Notes under the pieces: generated by a model | The model's database searches: none | Seen by the model: only the letters and a program-made list of their open reading frames with translations | Told to the model about the DNA's origin: nothing | Shown: positions 1 to 7,925 of the stretch, piece by piece | How positions within the stretch are numbered: position 1 is the stretch's first letter | How the letters are laid out: each line of letters opens with the position of its first letter | Translations under genes and position numbers: made by a program | Source of the DNA: Nitrospira sp. | GTDB lineage: Bacteria > Nitrospirota > Nitrospiria > Nitrospirales > Nitrospiraceae | Direction of reading: 5' to 3' | DNA: 64,000 nt | NCBI GenBank assembly: GCA_036984305.1 | Contig: BQWY01000001.1 | Span: 124,001 to 188,000, forward strand

Positions 1-1
1 G

Positions 2-220
2 ACACGCCCATGGGCGTGGTGGGCGTACTTGGCGTATCTGTTGGTGGCCTGTACGAGTGAAATCGTCACGCAAATGGTTGAGGGAGTCCATCCTGTGCGT
101 CTTTCGATGATCGGGTTCAGTGTGGCGTTCGCGGGTTACATCGTGACGCGACGGCACGTGTTTCGCCCAGGGGTTCAGGGAGCGTCGGCGGAGACACGGT
201 TATGGCAGGATGTTAGATGA
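2..220 (+). CDS. C-terminal end of a membrane protein, cut by the window edge
   Basis: The frame is open from the left edge to a TGA at 218-220, so only about 72 C-terminal residues are visible. Two hydrophobic stretches, one rich in Trp/Ala/Leu at the very start and one around residues 37-53, suggest the last membrane helices of an integral membrane protein. A basic, polar tail follows. The stop overlaps an ATG at 217 (ATGA), which is an alternative start for the pyrE frame, so the two genes may be coupled. The family is not recognisable from the fragment. Confidence 0.45.
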   Translation, partial: TRPWAWWAYLAYLLVACTSEIVTQMVEGVHPVRLSMIGFSVAFAGYIVTRRHVFRPGVQGASAETRLWQDVR

Positions 221-294
221 CAACCTCTGCATGGCCCGGTATACTGCGCCTCGCCTTCCGGCCTGATAGGTCGGATCAACGGACGACCGCCCCG

Positions 295-888
295 ATGACA
301 GATCCAGCCTGGAAAGCGTCTCTCGTCAAAGCGTTCTTCGACACTCAGTCGTTTCGTTACGATCCAGGCAAAGGGTTCAGACTCGCCTCCGGCCTGACAA
401 GTCCGTTCTACGTGGATTGCCGGGTGCTAATGGCACATCCCGGTGCCCGACGCTTGGTCGCGCAGGCCGCGTGGGAGCGGCTGCAGGGGCGCCCGTTCGA
501 CTGTATCGGTGGGTTGGAAATCGGCGCGATTTCCATCGCAACGACGATTTCGGACTACGCGTTTGCCGCCGACTCAACGAAGGTCTGGCGCACCTTTGTC
601 GTGCGCAAACAAGCCAAGGATCATGGGACGGGCAAGCTGATCGAAGGCGAAGTACGAGCTGGAGAACGCGCGGTCATCGTCGACGACGTGCTAACCAGCG
701 GGGGCTCTCTGCTGAAAGCCGTGGCCGCAGCTCGTGACGCCGGACTCGAGGTGATCGATGCGCTCGTCATTGTCGATCGGAAGGAACAAGACGGGAGGGC
801 GCGCGTCGAGGCGGCGGGACTGACCGTGACCAGTCTGCTGGCTATCGACGATCTGGTGGCTAGGACGGCTGTGTCTCATCAACGGTAA
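295..888 (+). CDS. pyrE: Orotate phosphoribosyltransferase
   Basis: The enzyme converts orotate and PRPP to orotidine 5'-phosphate in cytosolic de novo pyrimidine synthesis. The PRPP-binding signature VIVDDVLTSGGS is clear in the second half, and the N-terminal GLTSPFYVDCR block is typical of PyrE. From the ATG at 295 the product is 197 residues, within the family range. A start at 217 would add 26 residues that do not look conserved. It overlaps the upstream stop as ATGA and has a weak AGGA upstream, so it cannot be excluded. No other pyrimidine genes are adjacent. Confidence 0.93.
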   Translation: MTDPAWKASLVKAFFDTQSFRYDPGKGFRLASGLTSPFYVDCRVLMAHPGARRLVAQAAWERLQGRPFDCIGGLEIGAISIATTISDYAFAADSTKVWRTFVVRKQAKDHGTGKLIEGEVRAGERAVIVDDVLTSGGSLLKAVAAARDAGLEVIDALVIVDRKEQDGRARVEAAGLTVTSLLAIDDLVARTAVSHQR

Positions 889-894
889 CCCTGT

Positions 895-1218
895 CTACCG
901 ACATTCGAATTGTACGCCCCATCGGTGGTCGCGCACGATCTCTTCCGCCCCTGGCACGACCGTCGAGACACGATCCCGTCCTTTGGTTTCGCCCTCTCGG
1001 ACGATCCGGTAGCGTCCGCCGCAGCGACGGTCGATCAAGCGCATGGCCTCGGCCCGAAAGGAGGAGGTCATCGCGCCGCGTTCCGGCACGTAGGGGTACA
1101 CCGCAATGCCACCCTTCTCTGTTTCCTGCACCAGCCGTGCCCCTTGCGCGCATCCCGTGAACAACCACATTCCCACGAGGACGGGCAGGAGCCAGTGGTG
1201 CCTTGACCACCTTTTCAT
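895..1218 (-). CDS. Small putative lipoprotein
   Basis: The 107-residue product starts with a basic N-terminus and a hydrophobic stretch ending in the lipobox-like LFTGC, with Cys23 as the probable lipidated residue. The mature part of about 85 residues is charged and contains one further Cys pair (RRCGG and the terminal FECR). No domain is recognised. It is convergent with pyrE, with only six bases between the two stops. An overlapping minus-strand frame in the same DNA lacks a signal sequence and was discarded. The call as an exported lipoprotein rests on the signal alone. Confidence 0.7.
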   Translation of the reverse strand: MKRWSRHHWLLPVLVGMWLFTGCAQGARLVQETEKGGIAVYPYVPERGAMTSSFRAEAMRLIDRRCGGRYRIVREGETKGRDRVSTVVPGAEEIVRDHRWGVQFECR

Positions 1219-1292
1219 AGGGTTCGTATCATAGGGATGAGTCTGATGCGGAACAAGGTCCGCACATGAACCACAGAGGGAGGGCGGATCCG

Positions 1293-1718
1293 ATGATACG
1301 ACACGGACGGCTATGGGCGATAGCGGTAATCCTGGGACTGATGTCGCTTGGAACGTCGGTGGGCTTTGCGGCGGAAACCTATGTGCTCACCGTTCAACAG
1401 CTCAGAGCGGGATTGATGAAGGCGGCGACGCCTTCGTCGAAAGGCTTTGTGCTCGTCGACGTGCGGACGCCTGAGGAGCATGCGGGTGGGTACATCCCGG
1501 GAACCGACAAGAACATCGAGTTTCGGCAAATGCAGAGCCGGCATCGCGAACTCGGCGCCAAACTGGATGATCATATCGTGGTGTATTGTCAGTCCGGGCA
1601 CCGGAGCGGCATCGCCGCCGAGACGCTCAGTGAACTGGGCTACCGATACGTGTACAACGTCGACGGCAGTATGAACGCGTGGCTGGAAGCCGGGTATCCC
1701 GTCGAGCGAGGAAAATGA
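1293..1718 (+). CDS. Periplasmic rhodanese-domain protein
   Basis: A single rhodanese domain of about 110 residues follows a signal peptide (hydrophobic core then GFAAE). The landmarks are LVDVRTPEEHAGGYIPG and the active-site loop CQSGHRSG, in which the Cys would carry the persulfide. The single-domain form suggests a sulfur-transfer or redox role in the periplasm; the substrate is not evident. The ATG at 1293 is preferred over 1266 because an AGGGAGG lies just upstream. Its stop lies four bases before the convergent downstream gene. Confidence 0.88.
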   Translation: MIRHGRLWAIAVILGLMSLGTSVGFAAETYVLTVQQLRAGLMKAATPSSKGFVLVDVRTPEEHAGGYIPGTDKNIEFRQMQSRHRELGAKLDDHIVVYCQSGHRSGIAAETLSELGYRYVYNVDGSMNAWLEAGYPVERGK

Positions 1719-1722
1719 CGGG

Positions 1723-2646
1723 CTACGGGCGACGCCCCGCTCGAGGCGCGGCCTGCGAACCGGCGCGTGGAACGACCCCGATTACGGCAGGGAGGGGGAT
1801 ATGCGTCGCCGGGGCTGTCCCATCGACAATCGATCGCCAGGGCACTCCCACTGCATGCTTGCCGGCTTCCTGTAGCGTGTTGGCACCGATGAGGAGATCC
1901 GAGGATGAGCCACCGTCCATCGCCATGATCTGTCGCAGCCACGGCAACGTGGCGCGTATGCACTCCGCCAGTCCATAGAGACTCGCCCCGGTCACTGTCT
2001 TCAGGACATAAATGTACCCTTTGGCATCCTCCGCCACGAGGGTCTGTTGCGCGCGCTTGCCGGAGTTTCTGACTCGCACCTGACCGCGTCGGTCCAGCAC
2101 CATCAGTGCCTGTGCGGCTTCACGGTAGGAAAGAGGCTCGTCCGGAAACGTATCGACGGATAAATCGAGGATTCGAGCTCGCCGCATACCGGCCTCCACA
2201 GGTTCCGCGACGAACAGACCCTGCCAGTGAGCATGCGGCCGCCGGCTCAATGCGCGCCCGTCTTTGTACAGCAGCCCCATATAGGAAAAGTCGTGGAGAA
2301 AGAGGCCGGCATTGAAGATGAGTGCGGCATTCGTGTGACGTTGCCAGTCGACCAACGGCAGCGGGGTTGAGAAGCCTTCGTCGCGAAAGTGGTAAACCGA
2401 GAAGGTGAAGAACTCCGGATCGACCCGTACGATCACCGTTGAAACGTCTTCGGCGCAGCCCACGTTGGTCGCCCAGGTGGTAATCGAGAGCCCATCCACG
2501 ATCGAATCCCACGTCAGGCCGTCTCCGGCATGGGCGGGGAAGACGACGAGCGACCAGAGTGCGACCAGCATCGCCGCAATGCGGCGTTCGGGTCGTTTCG
2601 ATGCGCGACCACGACCGATGGCTTGTGTGCGGGAGAAGGACGTCAT
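1723..2646 (-). CDS. Phosphodiester glycosidase-family (NAGPA-like) exported protein
   Basis: The 307-residue product has an N-terminal hydrophobic segment ending PAHAG, so it is probably secreted. The family core is visible as the FNAGLF block near residue 105 and the AMDGGSSSDL block near residue 240, which correspond to the NAGFF and LDGGGSS motifs of the NAGPA (PF09992) family. Members cleave sugar-1-phosphodiesters and often occur near exopolysaccharide or envelope genes. No polysaccharide genes are adjacent, so the substrate is unknown. The upstream-most ATG is used; an internal Met just before the hydrophobic core is also possible. Confidence 0.8.
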   Translation of the reverse strand: MTSFSRTQAIGRGRASKRPERRIAAMLVALWSLVVFPAHAGDGLTWDSIVDGLSITTWATNVGCAEDVSTVIVRVDPEFFTFSVYHFRDEGFSTPLPLVDWQRHTNAALIFNAGLFLHDFSYMGLLYKDGRALSRRPHAHWQGLFVAEPVEAGMRRARILDLSVDTFPDEPLSYREAAQALMVLDRRGQVRVRNSGKRAQQTLVAEDAKGYIYVLKTVTGASLYGLAECIRATLPWLRQIMAMDGGSSSDLLIGANTLQEAGKHAVGVPWRSIVDGTAPATHIPLPAVIGVVPRAGSQAAPRAGRRP

Positions 2647-2793
2647 ACCCCGTCTTGGGCGTGTTCGATACCGGGCCCAGCGATCGGAAGCGGCTTAGGC
2701 GGACAATCCGCAGAGCGCGGCGCCGGGTGGGATCCCGGGAGTATAGGAATCTTTTCCTTAGTGGTCAACGCGGGGTGCCACCGGCTCGCTTCA

Positions 2794-3252
2794 TCACGGA
2801 TCGACCTGGCAGCCGGGCGGCGGAGGTTCGTTGATCACGCCCCAAAATACGCCCAACTCCCTCACGGCTCTCACATAGTCCGGAAAATCGACGGGCTTGA
2901 CCACATACGCGTTCACCCCGGCTGCGTAGCATTGCGCGACGTCGAATTCCTCCTTGGACGACGTAAACATGACGACGGGAATCGGACTCAAGGCCGCGTC
3001 CTGCTTGATTATGCGCAGCACTTCCAGGCCGTCCACCCTGGGCATTTTGAGGTCGAGTACGATCAAAATGGGATTGCCTTCCGAGCGATTGGAATAGGCT
3101 CCACGTCGATACAGATAATCCAACACCTCGGTACCATCGCGGCAGACGGCCACCTTGTCGGCCAAATGGTCTTCATCCATGGCCGCCAGAGCGAGTTCCG
3201 CGTCATGCGGATTGTCGTCGGCCAGCAAAATCGGTTTATAGCTGCGCATCAT
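2794..3252 (-). CDS. Single-domain response regulator (Rcp1-like)
   Basis: This is a receiver domain without an output domain (152 residues). The acidic pocket is in LADDNPHD, the phospho-acceptor Asp is in IVLDLKMP, and the conserved Thr/Ser and Lys are in MFTSSKEE and YVVKPVD. The LDYLYRRG insert is typical of Rcp1-type regulators that work with phytochrome-like kinases. The ATG at 3252 overlaps the kinase stop as ATGA, which fixes the start and implies translational coupling. It most likely receives phosphate from the kinase next door; the downstream partner is unknown. Confidence 0.9.
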   Translation of the reverse strand: MMRSYKPILLADDNPHDAELALAAMDEDHLADKVAVCRDGTEVLDYLYRRGAYSNRSEGNPILIVLDLKMPRVDGLEVLRIIKQDAALSPIPVVMFTSSKEEFDVAQCYAAGVNAYVVKPVDFPDYVRAVRELGVFWGVINEPPPPGCQVDP

Positions 3253-4631
3253 GCTGCGTGCTTGAGGGCCACGTAAAATGTCGCGCCGTGATCCGGCTGT
3301 CCTTCCGCCCACGTCCGGCCGCCGTGACGATGCACGATGCGTCGTACATTGGCCAAGCCGATACCCGTTCCGTCGAACTCGTCTGTTCGGTGCAGGCGTT
3401 GGAACACCCCGAATAATTTGTCGACATATTTCATGTCGAATCCGACCCCGTTATCCTTTACATACAGGACCACTTCGCCCTGGGGGGATGTCTGGGCACC
3501 AATCTCTATCTTCGTGTCGGCTCTCGAGCCCGTGAACTTGATGGCGTTGGTGAGCAGATTCACAAAGACCTGGCGGAGCATGGAAGGATCCCCTTGCACG
3601 GTGGGGAGGGGCTGCACGGTCCACTCGATCTGTCGCCCCGCTGCGTCCTGCTGGACACGCTGCAGGACGTCTTTCATGAGCTCGTTCATATCGACGGTCG
3701 TCGACATCATCTCCGCGCGCCCCATGCGCGAGAAGCTGAGCAAATCATCGATGAGTTGCCCCATTTGTTTGGCGGACTGGGATATCGTCGAAAGGTAGCG
3801 TTGGGCCCTCTCGTTGAGGTCCTTGCCGGCCGCGCGCTCGAGCAGGGCCACGTATCCGTCAATGTGGCGCAACGGCGCGCGGAGATCGTGGGAGACCGAG
3901 TAGCTGAATGCCTCGAGTTCCTTGTTGGCCGCCTCCAGTTGCTCTCCTCGATGCGTGAGCTCGTGCGCGACGCGTTCTCGTTCGGCAATGTCGTGCCGAA
4001 TCAGAAGGTAGACGGAGCCGAGCAGAGCGAATTGCAGGAGGGTGGCGATACCAAGTAGCCAGACGCTCCACCGTGTATGCTGTGCGGACTCCTCCAGCCT
4101 GGCATACAAGATCGTGTTCTCCTCCTCGGCGATCGAGGCCATGAGCACTCGCGCGGTTTCCAACTCGCGATTGGCGTCCTTCCCGAAAATCAAGGGCCGA
4201 ACTCCCTGATACCCGTGCTTGATCCGCTGTGCGATTCCCGCCCGCTCGAGGTCGAACAGTCGTTGAATCTGTTTATCCAACTGCTGAACCCGCTCACGCT
4301 GCTTCGGGTGTGCCGAGGCAAAATCCGAAAAGGTGACGAGATAGGCCGGGATGAGTTCCATGGCTGCCTGCTGACTCTCGAGATAGCTCTGATCGCCCGT
4401 GACCAGGAACCGGCGGTAGGCTCGTTCGGCGTCCTCGAGCATGCCCAACAGTTCGTCGATGCCTTTGATCATGCGGTGGCTTTTCGCGTCCAGCTTCGTG
4501 TTGGCGATGAGGGCGGCGGTAGTCCGATACGCGACGATGCCGATGGCCATGACCATCACGAACACCAGACTGAATCCGACCAGCATCAGTCGATGAATGG
4601 ACCACTGGGCGAGAGGCGTAGGCAGTTGCAT
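3249..4631 (-). CDS. CHASE3-domain sensor histidine kinase
   Basis: The 460-residue protein has TM1 near residues 15-35, a periplasmic helical region of about 145 residues with CHASE3 character (LGMLEDAERAYRRFLVTGD), and TM2 near 190-212. A short coiled linker follows. The dimerisation/phosphoacceptor helix contains SVSHDLRAPLRH with the phospho-His. The HATPase domain shows NLLTNAIKFT, VKDNGVGFD and GTGIGLANV. It autophosphorylates and passes phosphate to the overlapping Rcp1-like regulator. The sensed signal is not known. Confidence 0.92.
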   Translation of the reverse strand: MQLPTPLAQWSIHRLMLVGFSLVFVMVMAIGIVAYRTTAALIANTKLDAKSHRMIKGIDELLGMLEDAERAYRRFLVTGDQSYLESQQAAMELIPAYLVTFSDFASAHPKQRERVQQLDKQIQRLFDLERAGIAQRIKHGYQGVRPLIFGKDANRELETARVLMASIAEEENTILYARLEESAQHTRWSVWLLGIATLLQFALLGSVYLLIRHDIAERERVAHELTHRGEQLEAANKELEAFSYSVSHDLRAPLRHIDGYVALLERAAGKDLNERAQRYLSTISQSAKQMGQLIDDLLSFSRMGRAEMMSTTVDMNELMKDVLQRVQQDAAGRQIEWTVQPLPTVQGDPSMLRQVFVNLLTNAIKFTGSRADTKIEIGAQTSPQGEVVLYVKDNGVGFDMKYVDKLFGVFQRLHRTDEFDGTGIGLANVRRIVHRHGGRTWAEGQPDHGATFYVALKHAA

Positions 4632-4770
4632 GCGTGTCGTTGCCGGCCGAAGCGGCGCAGATATCCCTGCGCGGCCTGCGAGGCGCCGCCCCTATCCTAG
4701 CAGAGGGGTCCCGAGTGGCAGATTGAATTTGCGTTTTGCGCGTATGGAATGGCGAGGATCGTCGTCGCCG

Positions 4771-6267
4771 TCAGCCACCGGGAAGAAGAGGCAACGCTGA
4801 TCCGGCAGCAACCGGTCCGGCCAGGTTGGAGAACATGAGGGTGGCCGCCACGACCCAATCCATCACAGGCTGAGGATAGATGCCCATGATCAGCGTTGCC
4901 GCCATGGTCACGCACAGGACGGCTTTCATCTGACCGGAGACCTGCAGCGGTCTCGGATCGGTCGGTTCGTTGATGTACATTTTTTTGACGACGATCAGAT
5001 AGTAGTAGAGTGAAATGACGATGTTAATCAATCCGACGGTAATGAGCGCGTACAGACCCTCCTTGATTGCGGCTACGAAAATATAGAGTTTCCCGATAAA
5101 GCCGGCCAGTGGAGGCACGCCGGCCAACGACAACAGGAAGATCAGCATGGAAAAAGCCAGAAGCGGAGACCGCCGGTTCAGACCGTTGTAGTCCTCGATT
5201 TCATCGCTGCCCAACAGCTGCCCCACGGCAATGACGACGGCAAAGGCGCCCAGGTTCGCGAACAGATAGGTGAGCAGATAAAACAGGATGGCATCCTCCC
5301 CCATCTTGGTTCCGGCCGCCAAGCCAATGAGGACGTTGCCGATTTGCGCGATGCCGGAATATGCCAGCAGGCGCTTGATGTTCCGCTGGGCGATCGCCAC
5401 GATGTTGGCGTAGGTCATGGACAGAATCGAGACCGCCACCAGCAACAACACCCACTGGGGTTTCAAGTTGGCCAGCGCCACGTAAAACATCCGGATCAAG
5501 ATCGCCAGCGCCGCCCCCTTCGGTGCAATCGAGAGGAACGCCGTCACGGGAGTCGGGGCTCCGTGATAAGTGTCCGGAATCCAGGAATGGAACGGCACGG
5601 CGCCGATTTTGAATCCGAGGGCAGCGAAAATCAGCAAGTAGCCGATGATCAAGCCGGGTGTTGGCTTCGTGCCGACCATGTCGGAAAATACGAGTTGGCC
5701 CGTCTCGCCGTACACCAGACTAATGCCATAGGCCAAAAGACCGGCCGCGAAGACCCCCAAGATAAAAAACTTGACGCCGGATTCGTTGGAAGCCAGATCC
5801 TCGCGCAAGTAGGCCACCAGGACGTAGAAGCCGAAGGTGGAAAACTCGAGCGTCACGAAGACGGATAGGAGATCGTTGGCCGAGGACATGAACATCATGC
5901 CCAGCGCGGACATCAGCACCAGAAAATAGTACTCGCCACGGAAGAATCTGAATTTCCCGATGTAATCGGCTGAAGCCAAAACGACGAGCGCGGTGGCGCC
6001 GACCACAAAGAACTTGAAGAAAATGGCCATGCGGTCCAGCACGAACATGTTGCGGAACAACGTGCCGGACACATGTGTCAGGTCGAGCCAAGCCAGACAC
6101 CCCAGCGTACCGAGCAACCCCACCAGGCTGAGCGTGGCAATGTGGGCTTTGGGAAGGCGGGGCAACGAGAAGTCGACGGCAAGCACCACGCACAACCAGA
6201 GCGTGAGGAAAATCTCCGGCAGCATGAGCAGCAGATCGGATGGGGCCAGCGAAAGCGAAAACGTCAT
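4771..6267 (-). CDS. nuoN: NADH-quinone oxidoreductase subunit N
   Basis: This is the antiporter-like membrane subunit NuoN of complex I (498 residues, about 14 membrane helices). The TM7 Lys is present in ALGFKIGAVPFHSW and the TM8 Lys in SIAPKGAALAI, with the discontinuous-helix motif LAGVPPLAGFIGK in the C-terminal half. It is the last gene of the operon. The ATG at 6267 overlaps the stop of the preceding nuoM copy as ATGA. The frame stays open well upstream into nuoM, but that extension is a shadow. No intrinsic terminator with a T-run was seen in the 139 bases downstream. Confidence 0.95.
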   Translation of the reverse strand: MTFSLSLAPSDLLLMLPEIFLTLWLCVVLAVDFSLPRLPKAHIATLSLVGLLGTLGCLAWLDLTHVSGTLFRNMFVLDRMAIFFKFFVVGATALVVLASADYIGKFRFFRGEYYFLVLMSALGMMFMSSANDLLSVFVTLEFSTFGFYVLVAYLREDLASNESGVKFFILGVFAAGLLAYGISLVYGETGQLVFSDMVGTKPTPGLIIGYLLIFAALGFKIGAVPFHSWIPDTYHGAPTPVTAFLSIAPKGAALAILIRMFYVALANLKPQWVLLLVAVSILSMTYANIVAIAQRNIKRLLAYSGIAQIGNVLIGLAAGTKMGEDAILFYLLTYLFANLGAFAVVIAVGQLLGSDEIEDYNGLNRRSPLLAFSMLIFLLSLAGVPPLAGFIGKLYIFVAAIKEGLYALITVGLINIVISLYYYLIVVKKMYINEPTDPRPLQVSGQMKAVLCVTMAATLIMGIYPQPVMDWVVAATLMFSNLAGPVAAGSALPLLPGG

Positions 6268-7919
6268 GGCCGGCTCACCCCCTCGGTGCTCACGCGGGTG
6301 ACCTGCGCCGGCTCCACGGCCTGGCGGGTCGCGGGAGGACCGTCCTGGTTTTCGACGACTGGAACCACTTTGGTAATTCGCGCGACAAGTGGATCCACCC
6401 CCGCCCGCACGACGGAATAGAAGTGTCCGGGTGACAAGAAGAACCAAATGCTGCACCCCATCATCAATACGAACGGAAGCCGATCGACGAACGAGACGGC
6501 ATCGCGCGCGTGAGCGTAATGCTGATCCATGGCGCCGTAAAAAATGCCCCGCATCATGCGGAACAGATACGCCATCGTGAGCACGATGCCGATGACGGCA
6601 ACGACGACTTGGACCGGATATTTGTTCCAGCTCCCGACGATGATCATCACCTCCGCGAGGAAGTTGACGGTGCCGGGCATGCCGATGGAGGCCATGCAGC
6701 CCACGATCGTACAGCCGGCAATGAACGGCATTCGATTCACGAGCCCGCCCAACGAGGGAATGTCTCGTGTATGCGTCTGGTCGTACACCCACCCCGCCAT
6801 GGCGAACAACATGGAGGTCGCGAGCGCATGGGCAAACATATACATCACGGCGCCGGTGAGGCTGATATAGTCGAGCGCCGCCATGCCGAGGAAGACGTAG
6901 CCCATGTGGCTGGAACTCGAGTATCCGATCACGTATTTGGTGTCCCTTGCGTAGAACGCCACGAAACCGCCGTACAGCATGCTGAATATACACAGGATTG
7001 CCGCGATGGGCATGAGTTCCCGCGTCGTCTCCGGAAGGATCTCAAAGGCCACCCGGATGATCGAGAAATGGCCCAGCTTCATCAGCACTCCGGCGTGCAG
7101 CATGCTTGTGGCGGCCGGGGCTGCGGCGTGACCGACCGGGGACCACGAATGGAGCGGCCAAATCGGTGCAATCGACGCGAATCCGAAGAAGATCAATAAC
7201 CAAATCAGTGTCGCCAACGGGCCGTCAAAATGAGCCTGCTCGCGCAGCACCAGAATGTCGAACGTATTCAATCCGGAAAACTTATAGATCAGCAGGATAC
7301 CCATGAGGCAGAGCACGGCGAACGCGGACAGAAAGAGGACGAGCTTCATGGCCGCGTACTCTTTGCTGTTCGAGCCGAAATTGAAAATGAAGCCGACGGA
7401 ATCGCGTTTCTTCAGACCTTCGGCATCGGTCATTTCCAGGTACGTTTTAGTATGGCTGCCCCACATCCCCAACAGGAGGTACATGGGGATGACCGACATC
7501 TCGTAAAAGAAATACAGGAAGAACAGGTCGAGCGACATGAAGACGCCGATCGTCGCTGCGGCCAGGATCAGGAGCCAGATGTAGAATTGTTTGGCCCGAT
7601 CCTTCGTATGCCACTGCACAAAAATTCCCGCGAACAGGAGAATGCAGGACGCCAACACCAGCGGCGTTCCGATCCCGTCCACCCCGAGATAGAGCGCGAT
7701 GCCCAATTGCTTGGACCATTCGTAGCGTTGCACGAACTGGAACCCGCCCTTGGCGGCGTCGAAGGCATAAAAGAGATAGAAGGAGGCCAGCAGGCTGATG
7801 CCGGCCGCGCTCGCCGCCGTGACGCGGACCATGAGCTTCTGCTTCTCCGGGATCACGATGAGCGCAGCGGCTCCAACGAATGGAGCGAAGAGAATGATGA
7901 GCAGCAGGTAGTCCGTCAT
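6264..7919 (-). CDS. nuoM2: Second NuoM-type subunit (NuoM') of a 2M complex I
   Basis: This 551-residue antiporter-like subunit keeps the TM5 Glu (YEMSVIPMY), a TM8 Lys (AGVLMKLG) and the TM12-type Glu (MPGTVNFLAEVM). At the TM7 position, where NuoM has FAxKxP, it reads FASIAP with Ile250 in place of Lys. It also carries a polar insertion after TM5 (residues about 160-185) and a soluble tail of about 45 residues. It lies six bases downstream of the other nuoM. Tandem nuoM genes define the '2M' complex I type, in which the extra subunit is thought to lengthen the proton-pumping arm. The function of this divergent copy is inferred. Confidence 0.93.
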   Translation of the reverse strand: MTDYLLLIILFAPFVGAAALIVIPEKQKLMVRVTAASAAGISLLASFYLFYAFDAAKGGFQFVQRYEWSKQLGIALYLGVDGIGTPLVLASCILLFAGIFVQWHTKDRAKQFYIWLLILAAATIGVFMSLDLFFLYFFYEMSVIPMYLLLGMWGSHTKTYLEMTDAEGLKKRDSVGFIFNFGSNSKEYAAMKLVLFLSAFAVLCLMGILLIYKFSGLNTFDILVLREQAHFDGPLATLIWLLIFFGFASIAPIWPLHSWSPVGHAAAPAATSMLHAGVLMKLGHFSIIRVAFEILPETTRELMPIAAILCIFSMLYGGFVAFYARDTKYVIGYSSSSHMGYVFLGMAALDYISLTGAVMYMFAHALATSMLFAMAGWVYDQTHTRDIPSLGGLVNRMPFIAGCTIVGCMASIGMPGTVNFLAEVMIIVGSWNKYPVQVVVAVIGIVLTMAYLFRMMRGIFYGAMDQHYAHARDAVSFVDRLPFVLMMGCSIWFFLSPGHFYSVVRAGVDPLVARITKVVPVVENQDGPPATRQAVEPAQVTRVSTEGVSRP

Positions 7920-7925
7920 GATGCT

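Noticed and set aside
6268-6993. Open frame extending nuoN upstream to 740 codons
   Set aside because: The upstream part lies entirely over nuoM' and has no membrane pattern; the ATG at 6267 with ATGA overlap gives a normal NuoN.
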